From Kitasatospora sp. NBC_00458 (GTDB taxonomy: Bacteria; Actinomycetota; Actinomycetes; Streptomycetales; Streptomycetaceae), in NCBI RefSeq assembly GCF_036013975.1, contig NZ_CP107904.1, positions 5,605,001 to 5,669,000 of the forward strand: DNA of 64,000 bases. Reading direction: 5' to 3'. Below, in pieces: positions 52,251 to 60,627 of this stretch. The notes beneath the pieces were generated by a model that did not search any database, had not been told where the DNA came from, and saw only the letters and a program-made list of their open reading frames with translations. The first letter of the stretch is position 1. Every line of letters begins with the position of its first letter. The position numbers were made by a program, and so were the translations under genes.

Positions 52251-53240
52251 ATGTCCCTACCCCGTCGCGCCCTCGTGACCGCCGCCGCCGCGCTCGCCGC
52301 CGCCCTCACCCTGGCCGCCTGCGGAAGCTCCTCGGACGCCGCGGCGGACCTCGCCCCCGCGAAGGGCAGCACCGCGCCGAACGGCACCACGGTGAACCTG
52401 ACCCCGAACCAGAACCGGGTGACCACGCCGAAGGTCGACGCCCTCGCGGCGCTGCTACCGGAGGAGGTCAGAAAGCGGGGCACACTGACCGTCGTCGACT
52501 CGCTCGGCACCACCCCGCCGCTGGACTTCTACGCCAACGACGACAAGACCATCATCGGCGTCGAGCCCGACATCGCCGTGCTGATCGGCAACGTGCTCGG
52601 CCTCAAGGTCGAGTTCAACCCGGTCTCCTGGGAGAACATCTTCGTCGGCCTGGACAGCGGCAAGTACGACGTCGGCATCTCCAACATCACCGTCACCGAG
52701 GCCCGCAAGGAGAAGTACGACTTCGCCACCTACCGCCTGGACATCCTCGGCTTCGAGGCGAAGAAGGGCAGCGGCTGGAAGGTCACCGGGCCCAAGGACA
52801 TCGCCGGCAAGACCATCGCCGTCTCCTCCGGCACCAACCAGGAGAAGCTGCTGATCTCCTGGAACGAGGAGAACGCCAAGAACGGCCTGAAGGCCGCCGA
52901 CATCAAGTACTTCCAGAGCTCCTCCGACTACTACCTGGCGCTCTCCTCCGGCCGGATCGACGCCTATGTCGGCCCCAACCCGGTGGCCGCCTTCCACGGC
53001 GTGCAGACCGGCGAGACCGAGGTGATCGGCACCTACTCGGGCGGCGGGGCGGACGTCCTCGGCAAGATCGGGGCCACCACGAAGAAGGACAGCGGCCTGG
53101 TCCAGGCGCTCAACGGCGCGATCAACGAGATCATCAAGAACGGCACCTACGGCCAGGTGCTGAAGCGCTGGGGGCTGGAGGCGGAGGCCGTCCAGACGTC
53201 CGAGATCAACCCGGTCGGCCTGCCCAAGCCCAAGCCCTGA
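52251..53240 (+). CDS. second substrate-binding lipoprotein of the sulfur-type operon
   Basis: A 329-residue SBP_bac_3 lipoprotein with lipobox TLAAC and lipidated Cys24. The domain carries GTLTVVDSLGTTPPLDFYAN, IEKAKKY-like NITVTEARKEKYDFATYRLD and DIAGKTIAVSSGTNQEK. Unlike the three other binding proteins here it lacks the internal LCG...C pair and is more like the glutamine/cystine subgroups. It is the last gene of the operon, behind the ATPase and preceded by a GGAG-type site. It probably binds a related but different ligand. Confidence 0.9.
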   Translation: MSLPRRALVTAAAALAAALTLAACGSSSDAAADLAPAKGSTAPNGTTVNLTPNQNRVTTPKVDALAALLPEEVRKRGTLTVVDSLGTTPPLDFYANDDKTIIGVEPDIAVLIGNVLGLKVEFNPVSWENIFVGLDSGKYDVGISNITVTEARKEKYDFATYRLDILGFEAKKGSGWKVTGPKDIAGKTIAVSSGTNQEKLLISWNEENAKNGLKAADIKYFQSSSDYYLALSSGRIDAYVGPNPVAAFHGVQTGETEVIGTYSGGGADVLGKIGATTKKDSGLVQALNGAINEIIKNGTYGQVLKRWGLEAEAVQTSEINPVGLPKPKP

Positions 53241-53326
53241 CCCGTTCACCTCCAGGCCTTCCCCCACCGCTATCGTGACCCGGTCAGGATGAACGGCGTT
53301 CGGATCCGGCGGACTTGGGGGAAGGC

Positions 53327-54520
53327 ATGAAGGCGGACGATGTCGTGGGCGGCCGCTACCGGCTGGACCGGGAGCTCGGGCAGGGCGGCTTCGGTGTGGT
53401 GTGGGCCGCCTACGACGAGACCATCGGCCGGCCGGTCGCGCTCAAGGTGCTCTCCGAGGAGAAGGCCAGCGACGAGGAGGCGGTCAGCAGGTTCATCCGC
53501 GAGGCCAAGACCGTCGGCGGCCTCTCCAACCCGCACATCGTCACCCTGCACGACTACGGCCGGGTGCAGGACGGCCCCCGCTGGACCCACTACCTGGTGA
53601 TGGAGCTGGTCCGGGGCCGTCCGCTCTCCGCGCTGCTCCGCGACGGCACCCCCGACCTGACGGTCTCCCTCAAGTGGACGCGGCAGGTCTGCAAGGCCCT
53701 GGACGCCGCGCACCGCTCGGGCGTGGTGCACCGGGACATCAAGCCCGAGAACATCATGATCGCCGACACCGGCGAGGCCAAGGTGCTGGACTTCGGCATC
53801 GCCCGGCTGCTCACCCAGTCCGGCAGCGGGCTCACCTCCACCGGCGTGGTCATCGGCACCCCGCCGTACCTGGCGCCCGAGTGCTGGGCCGGCGGGCGGA
53901 TCGACGGCCGGGCCGACCTGTACGCGCTCGGCGTGCTGCTCTACCAGCTCTGCACCGGCCGCCGCCCGTTCAACGCGGGCTCGGCGGTCACCATGATGTA
54001 CCAGCACCTCAACGAGGCGCCGCCGCCGCCGCGCACCGCCGACCCGGCGCTCGACCGGCTGGTCCTGCAGCTGCTCGCCAAGGACCCGGCCGACCGGCCC
54101 GCCGACGCCGCCGAGGTCCGCAGGCGGCTGCGGGACGTCAGGCTCGGCCCGGACCCGGAGCAGCTGCGGACCAGGGCGGACGACGCCTGGCGGCGCGGCG
54201 CGGCCGGCTCGCCGGAGCGGGCCGTGGAGCAGCTGACCGCGCTGATACCGGAGTTCGCCCGGGCCTTCGGGCCGGCCGACCCGCGGACCCTGCGGACCTG
54301 CCACGACCTGGCGCTCTGGCTGGCCCGCTCGGGCAGTCCGGGGGCGGCCGTCGCGCTGCTGCGCGAACTGGTCCCGGCCCTGGACGGCCACGAGCGGGCC
54401 CGCACCGACGTCGAACGCGACCTGGACCGCTGGGAGCGCGAGACGGTCCTCGCGGGCCCCGGCCCGGTCCGGCCGCTAGTGCTGGCCGAGCTGCTCGACG
54501 GCACGCCGCAGCACGGCTGA
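53327..54520 (+). CDS. soluble serine/threonine protein kinase with helical C-terminal domain
   Basis: A 397-residue Hanks-type kinase without a transmembrane segment. The domain spans residues 5-275: LGQGGFGVVWAA, VALKVLSEEK, catalytic loop HRDIKPENIM (His135), DFGIA and GTPPYLAPECWAG in place of the usual APE turn. A helical C-terminal region of about 100 residues (LRTCHDLALWLARSGSPGA) resembles tetratricopeptide repeats. The start was set at ATG 53327 after GGGGGAAGG; a TTG twelve bases earlier is possible. Its 3' end overlaps the convergent MBL gene by 45 bases. Confidence 0.92.
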   Translation: MKADDVVGGRYRLDRELGQGGFGVVWAAYDETIGRPVALKVLSEEKASDEEAVSRFIREAKTVGGLSNPHIVTLHDYGRVQDGPRWTHYLVMELVRGRPLSALLRDGTPDLTVSLKWTRQVCKALDAAHRSGVVHRDIKPENIMIADTGEAKVLDFGIARLLTQSGSGLTSTGVVIGTPPYLAPECWAGGRIDGRADLYALGVLLYQLCTGRRPFNAGSAVTMMYQHLNEAPPPPRTADPALDRLVLQLLAKDPADRPADAAEVRRRLRDVRLGPDPEQLRTRADDAWRRGAAGSPERAVEQLTALIPEFARAFGPADPRTLRTCHDLALWLARSGSPGAAVALLRELVPALDGHERARTDVERDLDRWERETVLAGPGPVRPLVLAELLDGTPQHG

Positions 54521-55177
54521 GCCGTCCTCGACGACCGGGTCGCCGTGGCCGAACAGCACCGTCCGGGACTCCAGCGCGGCCAGTCGGCGGAACGACTCGA
54601 CGGCCAGCGCCGGATCGGTGTTGAAGACGCCGGGCATGGTCCGGCCGTCCACGTTGGCCGCGATGTCCCCGGTGAACAGCACCCCGGGGCCGGGCAGGTG
54701 CAGCGCGATCGAGCCGTCGGTGTGCCCCGGCACGTGCACCACCACCGCGCCGCCGCCGAAGCCGAGCACGTCGCCGTCCCCGACCTCGCGGTGCACCTCG
54801 CACGGCGGGGCCGGGGGCCGCGGCGGCAGGCTGTCCCAGATCTGCTGCTCGAAGGGGCTCAGCACGAACGGCGCGGGCTCCTGCTCGCCCCGGATCACCG
54901 GGGCCTCCAGCCGGTGCGCCACGACCTCGGCGCCCAGCCGCTTCGCCAGTTCGGCCGCCGAGCCGGTGTGGTCCTCGTGGTGGTGGGTGAGCACGATGGT
55001 GCGCAGCGCGGCCGGGTCGGCGCCGACGGCGCGGATCGCCGCCTCGATCGCGTCGGCCTGTCCGGCGATGCCGGTGTCGACCAGGGTGAGCGTGCCGTCC
55101 TCGTCGCGCCAGAGGTAGACGGTGCCGAAGTCGAGGGTGATCAGGGTCAGTTCGGGGCGTATCCGGGTGGTCTCCAT
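54476..55177 (-). CDS. MBL-fold metallo-hydrolase
   Basis: A 233-residue metallo-beta-lactamase-fold hydrolase. The metal site is intact: THHHEDHTG (HxHxDH form), the third histidine in PGHTDGSIALHL, and LFTGDIAANVD with the bridging aspartate. Substrates in this family range from lactones to thioesters and cannot be chosen here. The start is ATG 55177; an in-frame ATG at 55210 is too far from the domain and lacks a site. It overlaps the kinase gene convergently by 45 bases. Confidence 0.9.
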   Translation of the reverse strand: METTRIRPELTLITLDFGTVYLWRDEDGTLTLVDTGIAGQADAIEAAIRAVGADPAALRTIVLTHHHEDHTGSAAELAKRLGAEVVAHRLEAPVIRGEQEPAPFVLSPFEQQIWDSLPPRPPAPPCEVHREVGDGDVLGFGGGAVVVHVPGHTDGSIALHLPGPGVLFTGDIAANVDGRTMPGVFNTDPALAVESFRRLAALESRTVLFGHGDPVVEDGSAVLRRAVEQLGQH

Positions 55178-55542
55178 GCTCGGATCCTGGACCGGCGGGT
55201 GACCGTTCACTCCTCCTGTTCGCCCTGGGCGTGGGGTGTTCGCCGTCGGCGTGACGGCGGCCCCGGCCCTGCCGGCGGGGCGCGGACGGCGTGCGGCGGC
55301 GTACCCGCGAGGTGCGGGCTGCGTGCGGCGGGGCGCGGGCTGCGTGCGGCGGGGCGCGGGCGGGGTGTCAACCGTGCGGGCACCCGAGAATCGGCCGCCC
55401 GGACTGTGCGGGTTGGGAGGATTTCGCCGACCGGGACGGTCTGGTCCCGGGGCGCGGGCCGTTGATATACCTCGCAGACAAGAGGCCGGCGCGGTCCGAG
55501 ACCGCCCCGGTGAGCTGCGACGAACTTGATGGTGAGGCTCAG
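55178..55542. other. 365-bp intergenic region with a 21-bp tandem repeat
   Basis: Two near-perfect copies of a 21-base unit (GCGTGCGGCGGGGCGCGGGC core) lie at 55321-55341 and 55342-55362, with a degenerate third copy upstream. An AT-richer GATATACC near 55464-55471 may be the -10 of the downstream hydrolase gene. No coding region is supported. Confidence 0.5.
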
Positions 55543-56403
55543 ATGAAGCTCCTCCGTGTCGGCCCGCCGGGCGCCGAACGCCCGGTCGTGCTGGGCCAGG
55601 ACGGCACCGCGTACGACCTCTCCGGGGTGACCCCGGACATCGACGGCGGGTTCCTCGCCGGGCTGGACGCCACCGCGCTGGCCGAACTGGCCGGAGCGGC
55701 CGCCGCCGGGCGGCTGCCGGTCGCCGACATCGCGGGCCGGCGGGTCGGCGCGCCGGTCGCCCGGCCGGGCAAGGTGGTGGGGATCGGCCTCAACTACCGC
55801 GACCACGCGGCCGAGGCCGGTGCGGCGATCCCGGACGAGCCGGTGATCTTCCTCAAGCCGAGCTCGACCGTGGTCGGCCCGTACGACGAGGTGCTGGTGC
55901 CGCGCGGCGGCGAGAAGACCGACTACGAGGCCGAACTGGCCGTGGTGATCGGCCGCACCGGCCGCTACCTGGAGGACCACGCGGCCGCGGCCGCGGTGAT
56001 CGCCGGGTACACGATCGCCAACGACGTGACCGAGCGGGCGTTCCAGTTCGAGCGCGGCGGCCAGTGGGACAAGGGCAAGTCGGCGGAGACCTTCACCCCG
56101 CTCGGGCCCTGGCTGGTCACCGCGGACGAGGTGGCGGACCCGCAGCGGCTGCCGCTGCGGCTCTGGGTCAACGGCGAGCTGCGGCAGGACGGCTCCACCG
56201 GGCAGATGGTCTTCCCGGTGCTGGAGCTGGTCCGGTACGCGAGCTGGTTCATGGTGCTGGAACCGGGCGACGTGATCGTCACCGGGACCCCGGCCGGCGT
56301 CACCCTCGGCCGCCCGGGCACGCCCTTCCTGGCGCCGGGCGACGTCGTCGAGATCGAGATCGACGGGCTCGGCCGCCAGCGCCAGGTGCTCGGCAAGGCC
56401 TGA
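55543..56403 (+). CDS. fumarylacetoacetate hydrolase (FAH)-family protein
   Basis: A 286-residue enzyme of the FAH/HpcE fold. The metal-binding residues of the family are visible: IGLNYRDHAAEAG (conserved motif), LKPSSTVVGPYDEV, YEAELAVVIGR with the metal-ligand glutamates, IANDVTERAFQ, and GDVIVTGTPAGVTLG. Family members open beta-diketo acids or isomerise/decarboxylate degradation intermediates. The usual phenylacetate or homogentisate pathway partners are not adjacent. The start is ATG 55543 with GGTGAGG upstream. Confidence 0.9.
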   Translation: MKLLRVGPPGAERPVVLGQDGTAYDLSGVTPDIDGGFLAGLDATALAELAGAAAAGRLPVADIAGRRVGAPVARPGKVVGIGLNYRDHAAEAGAAIPDEPVIFLKPSSTVVGPYDEVLVPRGGEKTDYEAELAVVIGRTGRYLEDHAAAAAVIAGYTIANDVTERAFQFERGGQWDKGKSAETFTPLGPWLVTADEVADPQRLPLRLWVNGELRQDGSTGQMVFPVLELVRYASWFMVLEPGDVIVTGTPAGVTLGRPGTPFLAPGDVVEIEIDGLGRQRQVLGKA

Positions 56404-56501
56404 CCGCCCGCGCCCGGCCCCGGGCACGGGGGTCGGGCCCCACGGCGCGGGCACCGCGGGCAGCCGCTGCGGCGCGGGCACCGCGGGAACCGCGTGCACC
56501 G

Positions 56502-57239
56502 CTAAGGCGCGAGCACCGCCCGCAGCCGCGCCGTCCGCGGCGAGTCCGTGCCCTCCAGGACCAGCAGCGAGGACAGCACCCCGGCGGTCTGCGGATCGTG
56601 CAGCGCCGTCGCCGCGGCCATCGCCACGAACTGGTCCACCAGCCACTCCCGCAGCTCGGTGACCGGCAGCGCCCGCCCCTCGTCCAGCCAGCTCAGCGAG
56701 GCGCCCTCGACCACCGCGATCCACGAGCGCACCAGCAGGGTGAGCCGCGGCCCCGCCTCGCGCACCCCGAGGTGGCGCAGCGTCCGCTTCAGCGCGGCCC
56801 GCCGGACGTCGTCCACGATCGCCGAGGTCCGGGCCGTCTCGACCACCGAACCGCCGCGCAGCAGCGCCGAGTAGCCGGCGCCGTGCTCCTCGACGAACGC
56901 GAAGTACCGCTCCAGCACGGCGGCCAGCTGCTCGGTCGGCGTGCCCGCGAGCGGTACCGCGAACCGGCCGGTCAGCTCCTCGGCCGCGCTGCGCAGCGCG
57001 GCCTCGTACAGCTGCTGCTTGCCGCCCGCGAAGTAGCGGTACACCAGCGGCCGGGAGGCCCCGGCGGCCTCCGCGACGTCGTCCAGCCCGACCTCCTCGG
57101 GAGGGCGGGTGGCGAACAGCTCCAGCGCCACCGCGATCAGCTGCTCACGCCGCTGCTGCACCGGCAGCCGCCGGTATCCGGCGCGCCGCGGCCGGGCCGG
57201 CTCGGGGGCGGGCGGGACGGGCGCTGAGCTGGCTTCCAT
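56502..57239 (-). CDS. TetR-family transcriptional regulator
   Basis: A 245-residue regulator. The N-terminal helix-turn-helix spans LIAVALELFATRPPEEVGLDDVAEAAGASRPLVYRYFAG, the classic TetR block ending in R-P-L-V-Y-R-Y-F. The C-terminal helical ligand domain is longer than average. The start is ATG 57239 in front of a 540-bp region that separates it from the divergent rhomboid-like gene. The nearest candidate targets are that gene and the convergent FAH-family hydrolase. Its ligand is not evident. Confidence 0.9.
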   Translation of the reverse strand: MEASSAPVPPAPEPARPRRAGYRRLPVQQRREQLIAVALELFATRPPEEVGLDDVAEAAGASRPLVYRYFAGGKQQLYEAALRSAAEELTGRFAVPLAGTPTEQLAAVLERYFAFVEEHGAGYSALLRGGSVVETARTSAIVDDVRRAALKRTLRHLGVREAGPRLTLLVRSWIAVVEGASLSWLDEGRALPVTELREWLVDQFVAMAAATALHDPQTAGVLSSLLVLEGTDSPRTARLRAVLAP

Positions 57240-57779
57240 GGCGGCCAGCGTAACCGCCGCGGGCCGGATCGGATCCGGGCGTGCACCGATCTTCCGAACG
57301 AACGTTTGCGGACGTCCCGGGCCTGCGCGCCCGCGCGCCCGCGCACTCGGCGGCCCCGCGCGCCCGCACTTCGGCCCGCCCCGCGCGCCCCGTTCACCCG
57401 GATGTCCCAGCCGGCCCCGGGCCGTAGGACACGCGCGGGCCCGCCGCCCCCGGCCGCGGCCCGAACGGGCCCGCCAGGGCCGTTCGGCACCCGTCCGCCG
57501 CGTCGGCCTCAGCCGTGCACCGGCCCCGCCCTGGGCCCCACAGCACCCGCCCGCCCCGCCGACCTCGGCCACGCACCGGACCCGCCCCGAGCCGAAGGGC
57601 CGCGCCGGTGCCGAAAGCGAGAGCGCGAGGAGGCCGCGAGGAACGAGCGGCATCGGAGCGCCGACCGTCGGCACCGGATCAAAGCGGCCTGGAGGCGAGC
57701 GGGCGAAGATGGAGCCCGGAGGCGAGCGGGCGAAGATGGGAGAGCCTGATCGTCCGCCGTACCGAGGAGGGCCCGCCGG
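57240..57779. other. 540-bp divergent region, TetR / rhomboid-like gene
   Basis: A very GC-rich tract with no supported gene. A 22-base direct repeat, GGAGGCGAGCGGGCGAAGAT plus GG, occurs at 57691-57712 and again at 57718-57739 (27-base period) just before the rhomboid-like start. The short palindrome-containing run GAACGAACGTTTGC near 57296-57309 may be a TetR operator. Confidence 0.45.
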
Positions 57780-58478
57780 ATGGCGCAGACGCTGGAGCGG
57801 CCGAGCCGGGTCCGCAGACTGCTCGGGCTGCCGCGCGCCGTGTGGCGGTGGGTCCGTTCGGCGCCCGGGACGTACCTGTGGCTGCTGGTCCTCGGGGTCA
57901 CCAGCTTCGTGGTGGCACGGATGGACCCGGCGAGCCTGGACTGGTTCCTGGCGGCCCGCTCGACCAACCTCGACCAGCTGAGTTCGCGCCCGGTGCACGC
58001 CCTGGTGGCCAGTGCGCTCTGGACCGAGCAGGCGAGCTGGCCGCTGTACCTCGTCCTCTTCACCGTCTTCCACGCCAATGCCGAGCGCTGGCTGGGCACC
58101 GTGCGCTGGTTCACGGTGGCCGCCGCCTCGCACGTGCTGGCCACCCTGGTGAGCGAGGGCCTGGTCGCCTGGGGGATCGTCCGGGGCAGTCTGCAGCGGA
58201 GCATGGCGGACACCGTGGACGTCGGGGTCTCGTACGCGCTGGCCGGGGTGGTCGCGGTGCTCACCTACCGGTTCGCCGGCGGCTGGCGCCTGCTGTACGG
58301 GGGAGGGGTGCTGCTGTTCTACTCGGTACCGCTGGCCGTCTCGCACACGTTCACGGATCTCGGGCACTTCAGCGCCGTCCTGATCGGCCTCTGCTTCTTC
58401 CGCTTCGGGCGCGGACGGCCGCTCTGGGATCCGGGTCCGGCGCTGCGGCGGTGGTGGTCCCGCCGCCTGCCGGGCTGA
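57780..58478 (+). CDS. second divergent rhomboid-superfamily membrane protein
   Basis: A 232-residue paralogue of the protein at 26933-27709 with about six helices. The L1-like motif is clear, LFTVFHANAERWLGTVRWF. The nucleophile region DVGVSYA places Ser151 in GxSx, and DLGHFSAVLIG places His196 in the last helix, 45 residues apart. Helix 3 shares HVLATLVSEGLV with HVTATLLSQAVV of its paralogue. The GxSG glycine is replaced by tyrosine in both. It may be an active, atypical rhomboid. The start is ATG 57780 after GAGGAGG. Confidence 0.75.
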   Translation: MAQTLERPSRVRRLLGLPRAVWRWVRSAPGTYLWLLVLGVTSFVVARMDPASLDWFLAARSTNLDQLSSRPVHALVASALWTEQASWPLYLVLFTVFHANAERWLGTVRWFTVAAASHVLATLVSEGLVAWGIVRGSLQRSMADTVDVGVSYALAGVVAVLTYRFAGGWRLLYGGGVLLFYSVPLAVSHTFTDLGHFSAVLIGLCFFRFGRGRPLWDPGPALRRWWSRRLPG

Positions 58479-58573
58479 ACGTTCCGGCGAAAACCGGGCG
58501 TTCGTCCGAATTGGCCGGTCCATGCCACCAGTGGGGGGCTTGCAAACGGCCCGGGCCGCGAAATGATGTCCGG

Positions 58574-60298
58574 ATGGCTGAACTGATCACCTCCGACGGC
58601 ACCACCCCGCGCCGTATCGCCGACGACCACGTGCGGGAGCTCGCGGAGCTCGACCCGCTGACCGCGGTGTACCTGGGCCTCAATCCCGAGGACGACCGCC
58701 TTCCCGACCTCTCCCCGGCCGGTACCGGGGCGATCGCCGCGCTCGGCCGCCGAACCCTCGCCCGGCTCGGCGAGGCCGAAGCCGCACTCGACGCGGCCGA
58801 GGCGTCCGGTGCCCCCCGGGACGAGGCCGAACGGCGCTGCGCCCGGCTGCTGCGCGAGCGGCTCACCGCCGAGCTCGCCGTGCACGACGCGGGGGAGGAG
58901 TACCGGGCGGTCCGCAACCTGGGCTCGCCGGTGCACAACGTGCGCGAGGTCTTCACCCTCATGCCCACCGACACCGAGGAGCAGTGGCAGCTGCTCGGCC
59001 GCCGCATCGCCCGGGTGCCGGCCGCCCTGACCGGGTACCGCGAGACGCTGGCCGAGGGCATCGAGCGCGGTCTGCTGTCCGGCCCCCGGCAGGTGGCCAC
59101 CGTGATCGGCCAGCTGGGCGAGTGGCTGGAGGGCGAGGTGCCGGGCGGCTGGTTCGGCGAGCTGGTCCGGGAGGCCCCCGAGCCGCTGCGCGCGGGCCTC
59201 GCCGAGCACGCCGTGGCCGCCGCCGGGGCGCTCGCCGAGCTGCGCGACTACCTGCGCGACCACTACGGTCCGGCCGCCGCGGGCGGGCCCGACGCGGTCG
59301 GCCGCGAGCGCTACACCCGGTGGGTCCGCTACTGGACCGGCGCCGACCTCGACATCGACGAGGCCTACGCGTGGGCCTGGCGGGAGTTCCACGACCTCGA
59401 CGCCCAGATGCGGGTCGAGGCCGAGAAGGTGCGTCCCGGGGCGGCCCCGATGGAGGCGATGAAGTGGCTGGAGAGCGACGGCCCGGCGCAGCACGGCGCC
59501 GAGGCCGCCCGCGGCTACCTCCAGGGCCTGATGGACCGGGCGATCTCCGACCTCCAGGGCACCCACTTCGACCTGGCCGAGCCGCTCACCCGGGTCGAGT
59601 CGATGATCGCGCCGGCCGGCAGCGCCGCCGCGCCGTACTACACCGCACCCTCGCTGGACTTCACCCGCCCCGGCCGCACCTGGCTGCCCACCCTCGGCCG
59701 TGACCGCTTCCCGGAGTGGGACCTGGTCTCGACCTGGTACCACGAGGGCGTCCCCGGCCACCACCTGCAGCTCGCGCAGTGGAACTACGTCGCGGACCGG
59801 CTCTCCACCTACCAGGTCAGCGTCGGCGGGGTGAGCGCCAACCTGGAGGGCTGGGCGCTGTACGCCGAGCGCCTGATGGACGAACTCGGCTACCTGACCG
59901 ACCCGGGCCACCGGCTCGGCTACCTCAACGCCCAGATGATGCGGGCGCTGCGGGTCATCGTCGACATCGGCATGCACGCCGGCCTGGACTTCCCGGCGGA
60001 CTCGCCGTACCGGCCGGGCGAGCCGGTCCTGCCGGACACCGCGCGCGAGTTCTTCGGCCTGTACTGCGGGCTGTCGGCGGACTTCCTGGACAGCGAGCTG
60101 GTGCGCTACCTGGGGATGCCGGGCCAGGCGATCGGCTACAAGCTGGGCGAGCGCGCCTGGCTGCGCGGGCGGGCGGCCGCCCGGGCGGCGCACGAGGCGC
60201 GCGGCGAGGACTTCGACCTCAAGGCCTGGCACATGGCGGCGCTGTCGCAGGGCTCGCTGGGGCTGGACGACCTGGTCGCGGAGCTGTCGGCGCTGTAG
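58574..60298 (+). CDS. DUF885-family zinc metallopeptidase-like protein
   Basis: A 574-residue protein, typical for DUF885. The zinc site is intact: YHEGVPGHHLQLAQ (HEGxPGHH, His390) and, later, LEGWALYAERLMDELGYL with the third ligand. The remainder is helical and acidic. The fold resembles M32/M3 metallopeptidases. The start was set at ATG 58574; no strong binding site precedes it, so leaderless or weak initiation is possible. The long in-frame region upstream lies over the rhomboid-like gene. A hairpin terminator follows the stop. Confidence 0.85.
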   Translation: MAELITSDGTTPRRIADDHVRELAELDPLTAVYLGLNPEDDRLPDLSPAGTGAIAALGRRTLARLGEAEAALDAAEASGAPRDEAERRCARLLRERLTAELAVHDAGEEYRAVRNLGSPVHNVREVFTLMPTDTEEQWQLLGRRIARVPAALTGYRETLAEGIERGLLSGPRQVATVIGQLGEWLEGEVPGGWFGELVREAPEPLRAGLAEHAVAAAGALAELRDYLRDHYGPAAAGGPDAVGRERYTRWVRYWTGADLDIDEAYAWAWREFHDLDAQMRVEAEKVRPGAAPMEAMKWLESDGPAQHGAEAARGYLQGLMDRAISDLQGTHFDLAEPLTRVESMIAPAGSAAAPYYTAPSLDFTRPGRTWLPTLGRDRFPEWDLVSTWYHEGVPGHHLQLAQWNYVADRLSTYQVSVGGVSANLEGWALYAERLMDELGYLTDPGHRLGYLNAQMMRALRVIVDIGMHAGLDFPADSPYRPGEPVLPDTAREFFGLYCGLSADFLDSELVRYLGMPGQAIGYKLGERAWLRGRAAARAAHEARGEDFDLKAWHMAALSQGSLGLDDLVAELSAL

Positions 60299-60627
60299 CC
60301 GCCGCACCTCGGGCGCGGGGACCGTCCGGCGGGCCCCCGGGGACACCTCCCCGGGGGCCCGCCCGGTTTCGCCCGCCCGGTTCCGGGCCGCCTGCGCCCC
60401 GCCCGCCCGGGCCCGGTTCGCCTGGGCCCGGATCCGGGGGGCCCGCCCTCCGGGCCGGGGCATCCTTCCTCCGGTCCGGGACCGCTCGGCCTCCGGTCCC
60501 GGACCTCTTGGTTCGTTGGTCCCATTTCACCCGATTTGGTGATGTTTTTCCTTGCCATCCGCTCTGGCGCGAGTTTGGCTTGAAGACGACTGCGTGACCT
60601 CTCCGCACCTCTCCGGAAAGGCTCCCC
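60299..60627. other. 329-bp region before the second MFS gene
   Basis: It holds the terminator at 60328-60363, then a C/G simple-sequence tract to about 60450. A distinctly AT-rich stretch follows around 60510-60560 (CGATTTGGTGATGTTTTTCC) that probably contains the MFS promoter. No gene is seen. Confidence 0.5.
60328..60363 (+). terminator. hairpin terminator after the DUF885 gene
   Basis: There is a perfect 16-bp stem (60328-60343 with 60348-60363) and a four-base loop, 30 bases past the stop. Confidence 0.7.
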
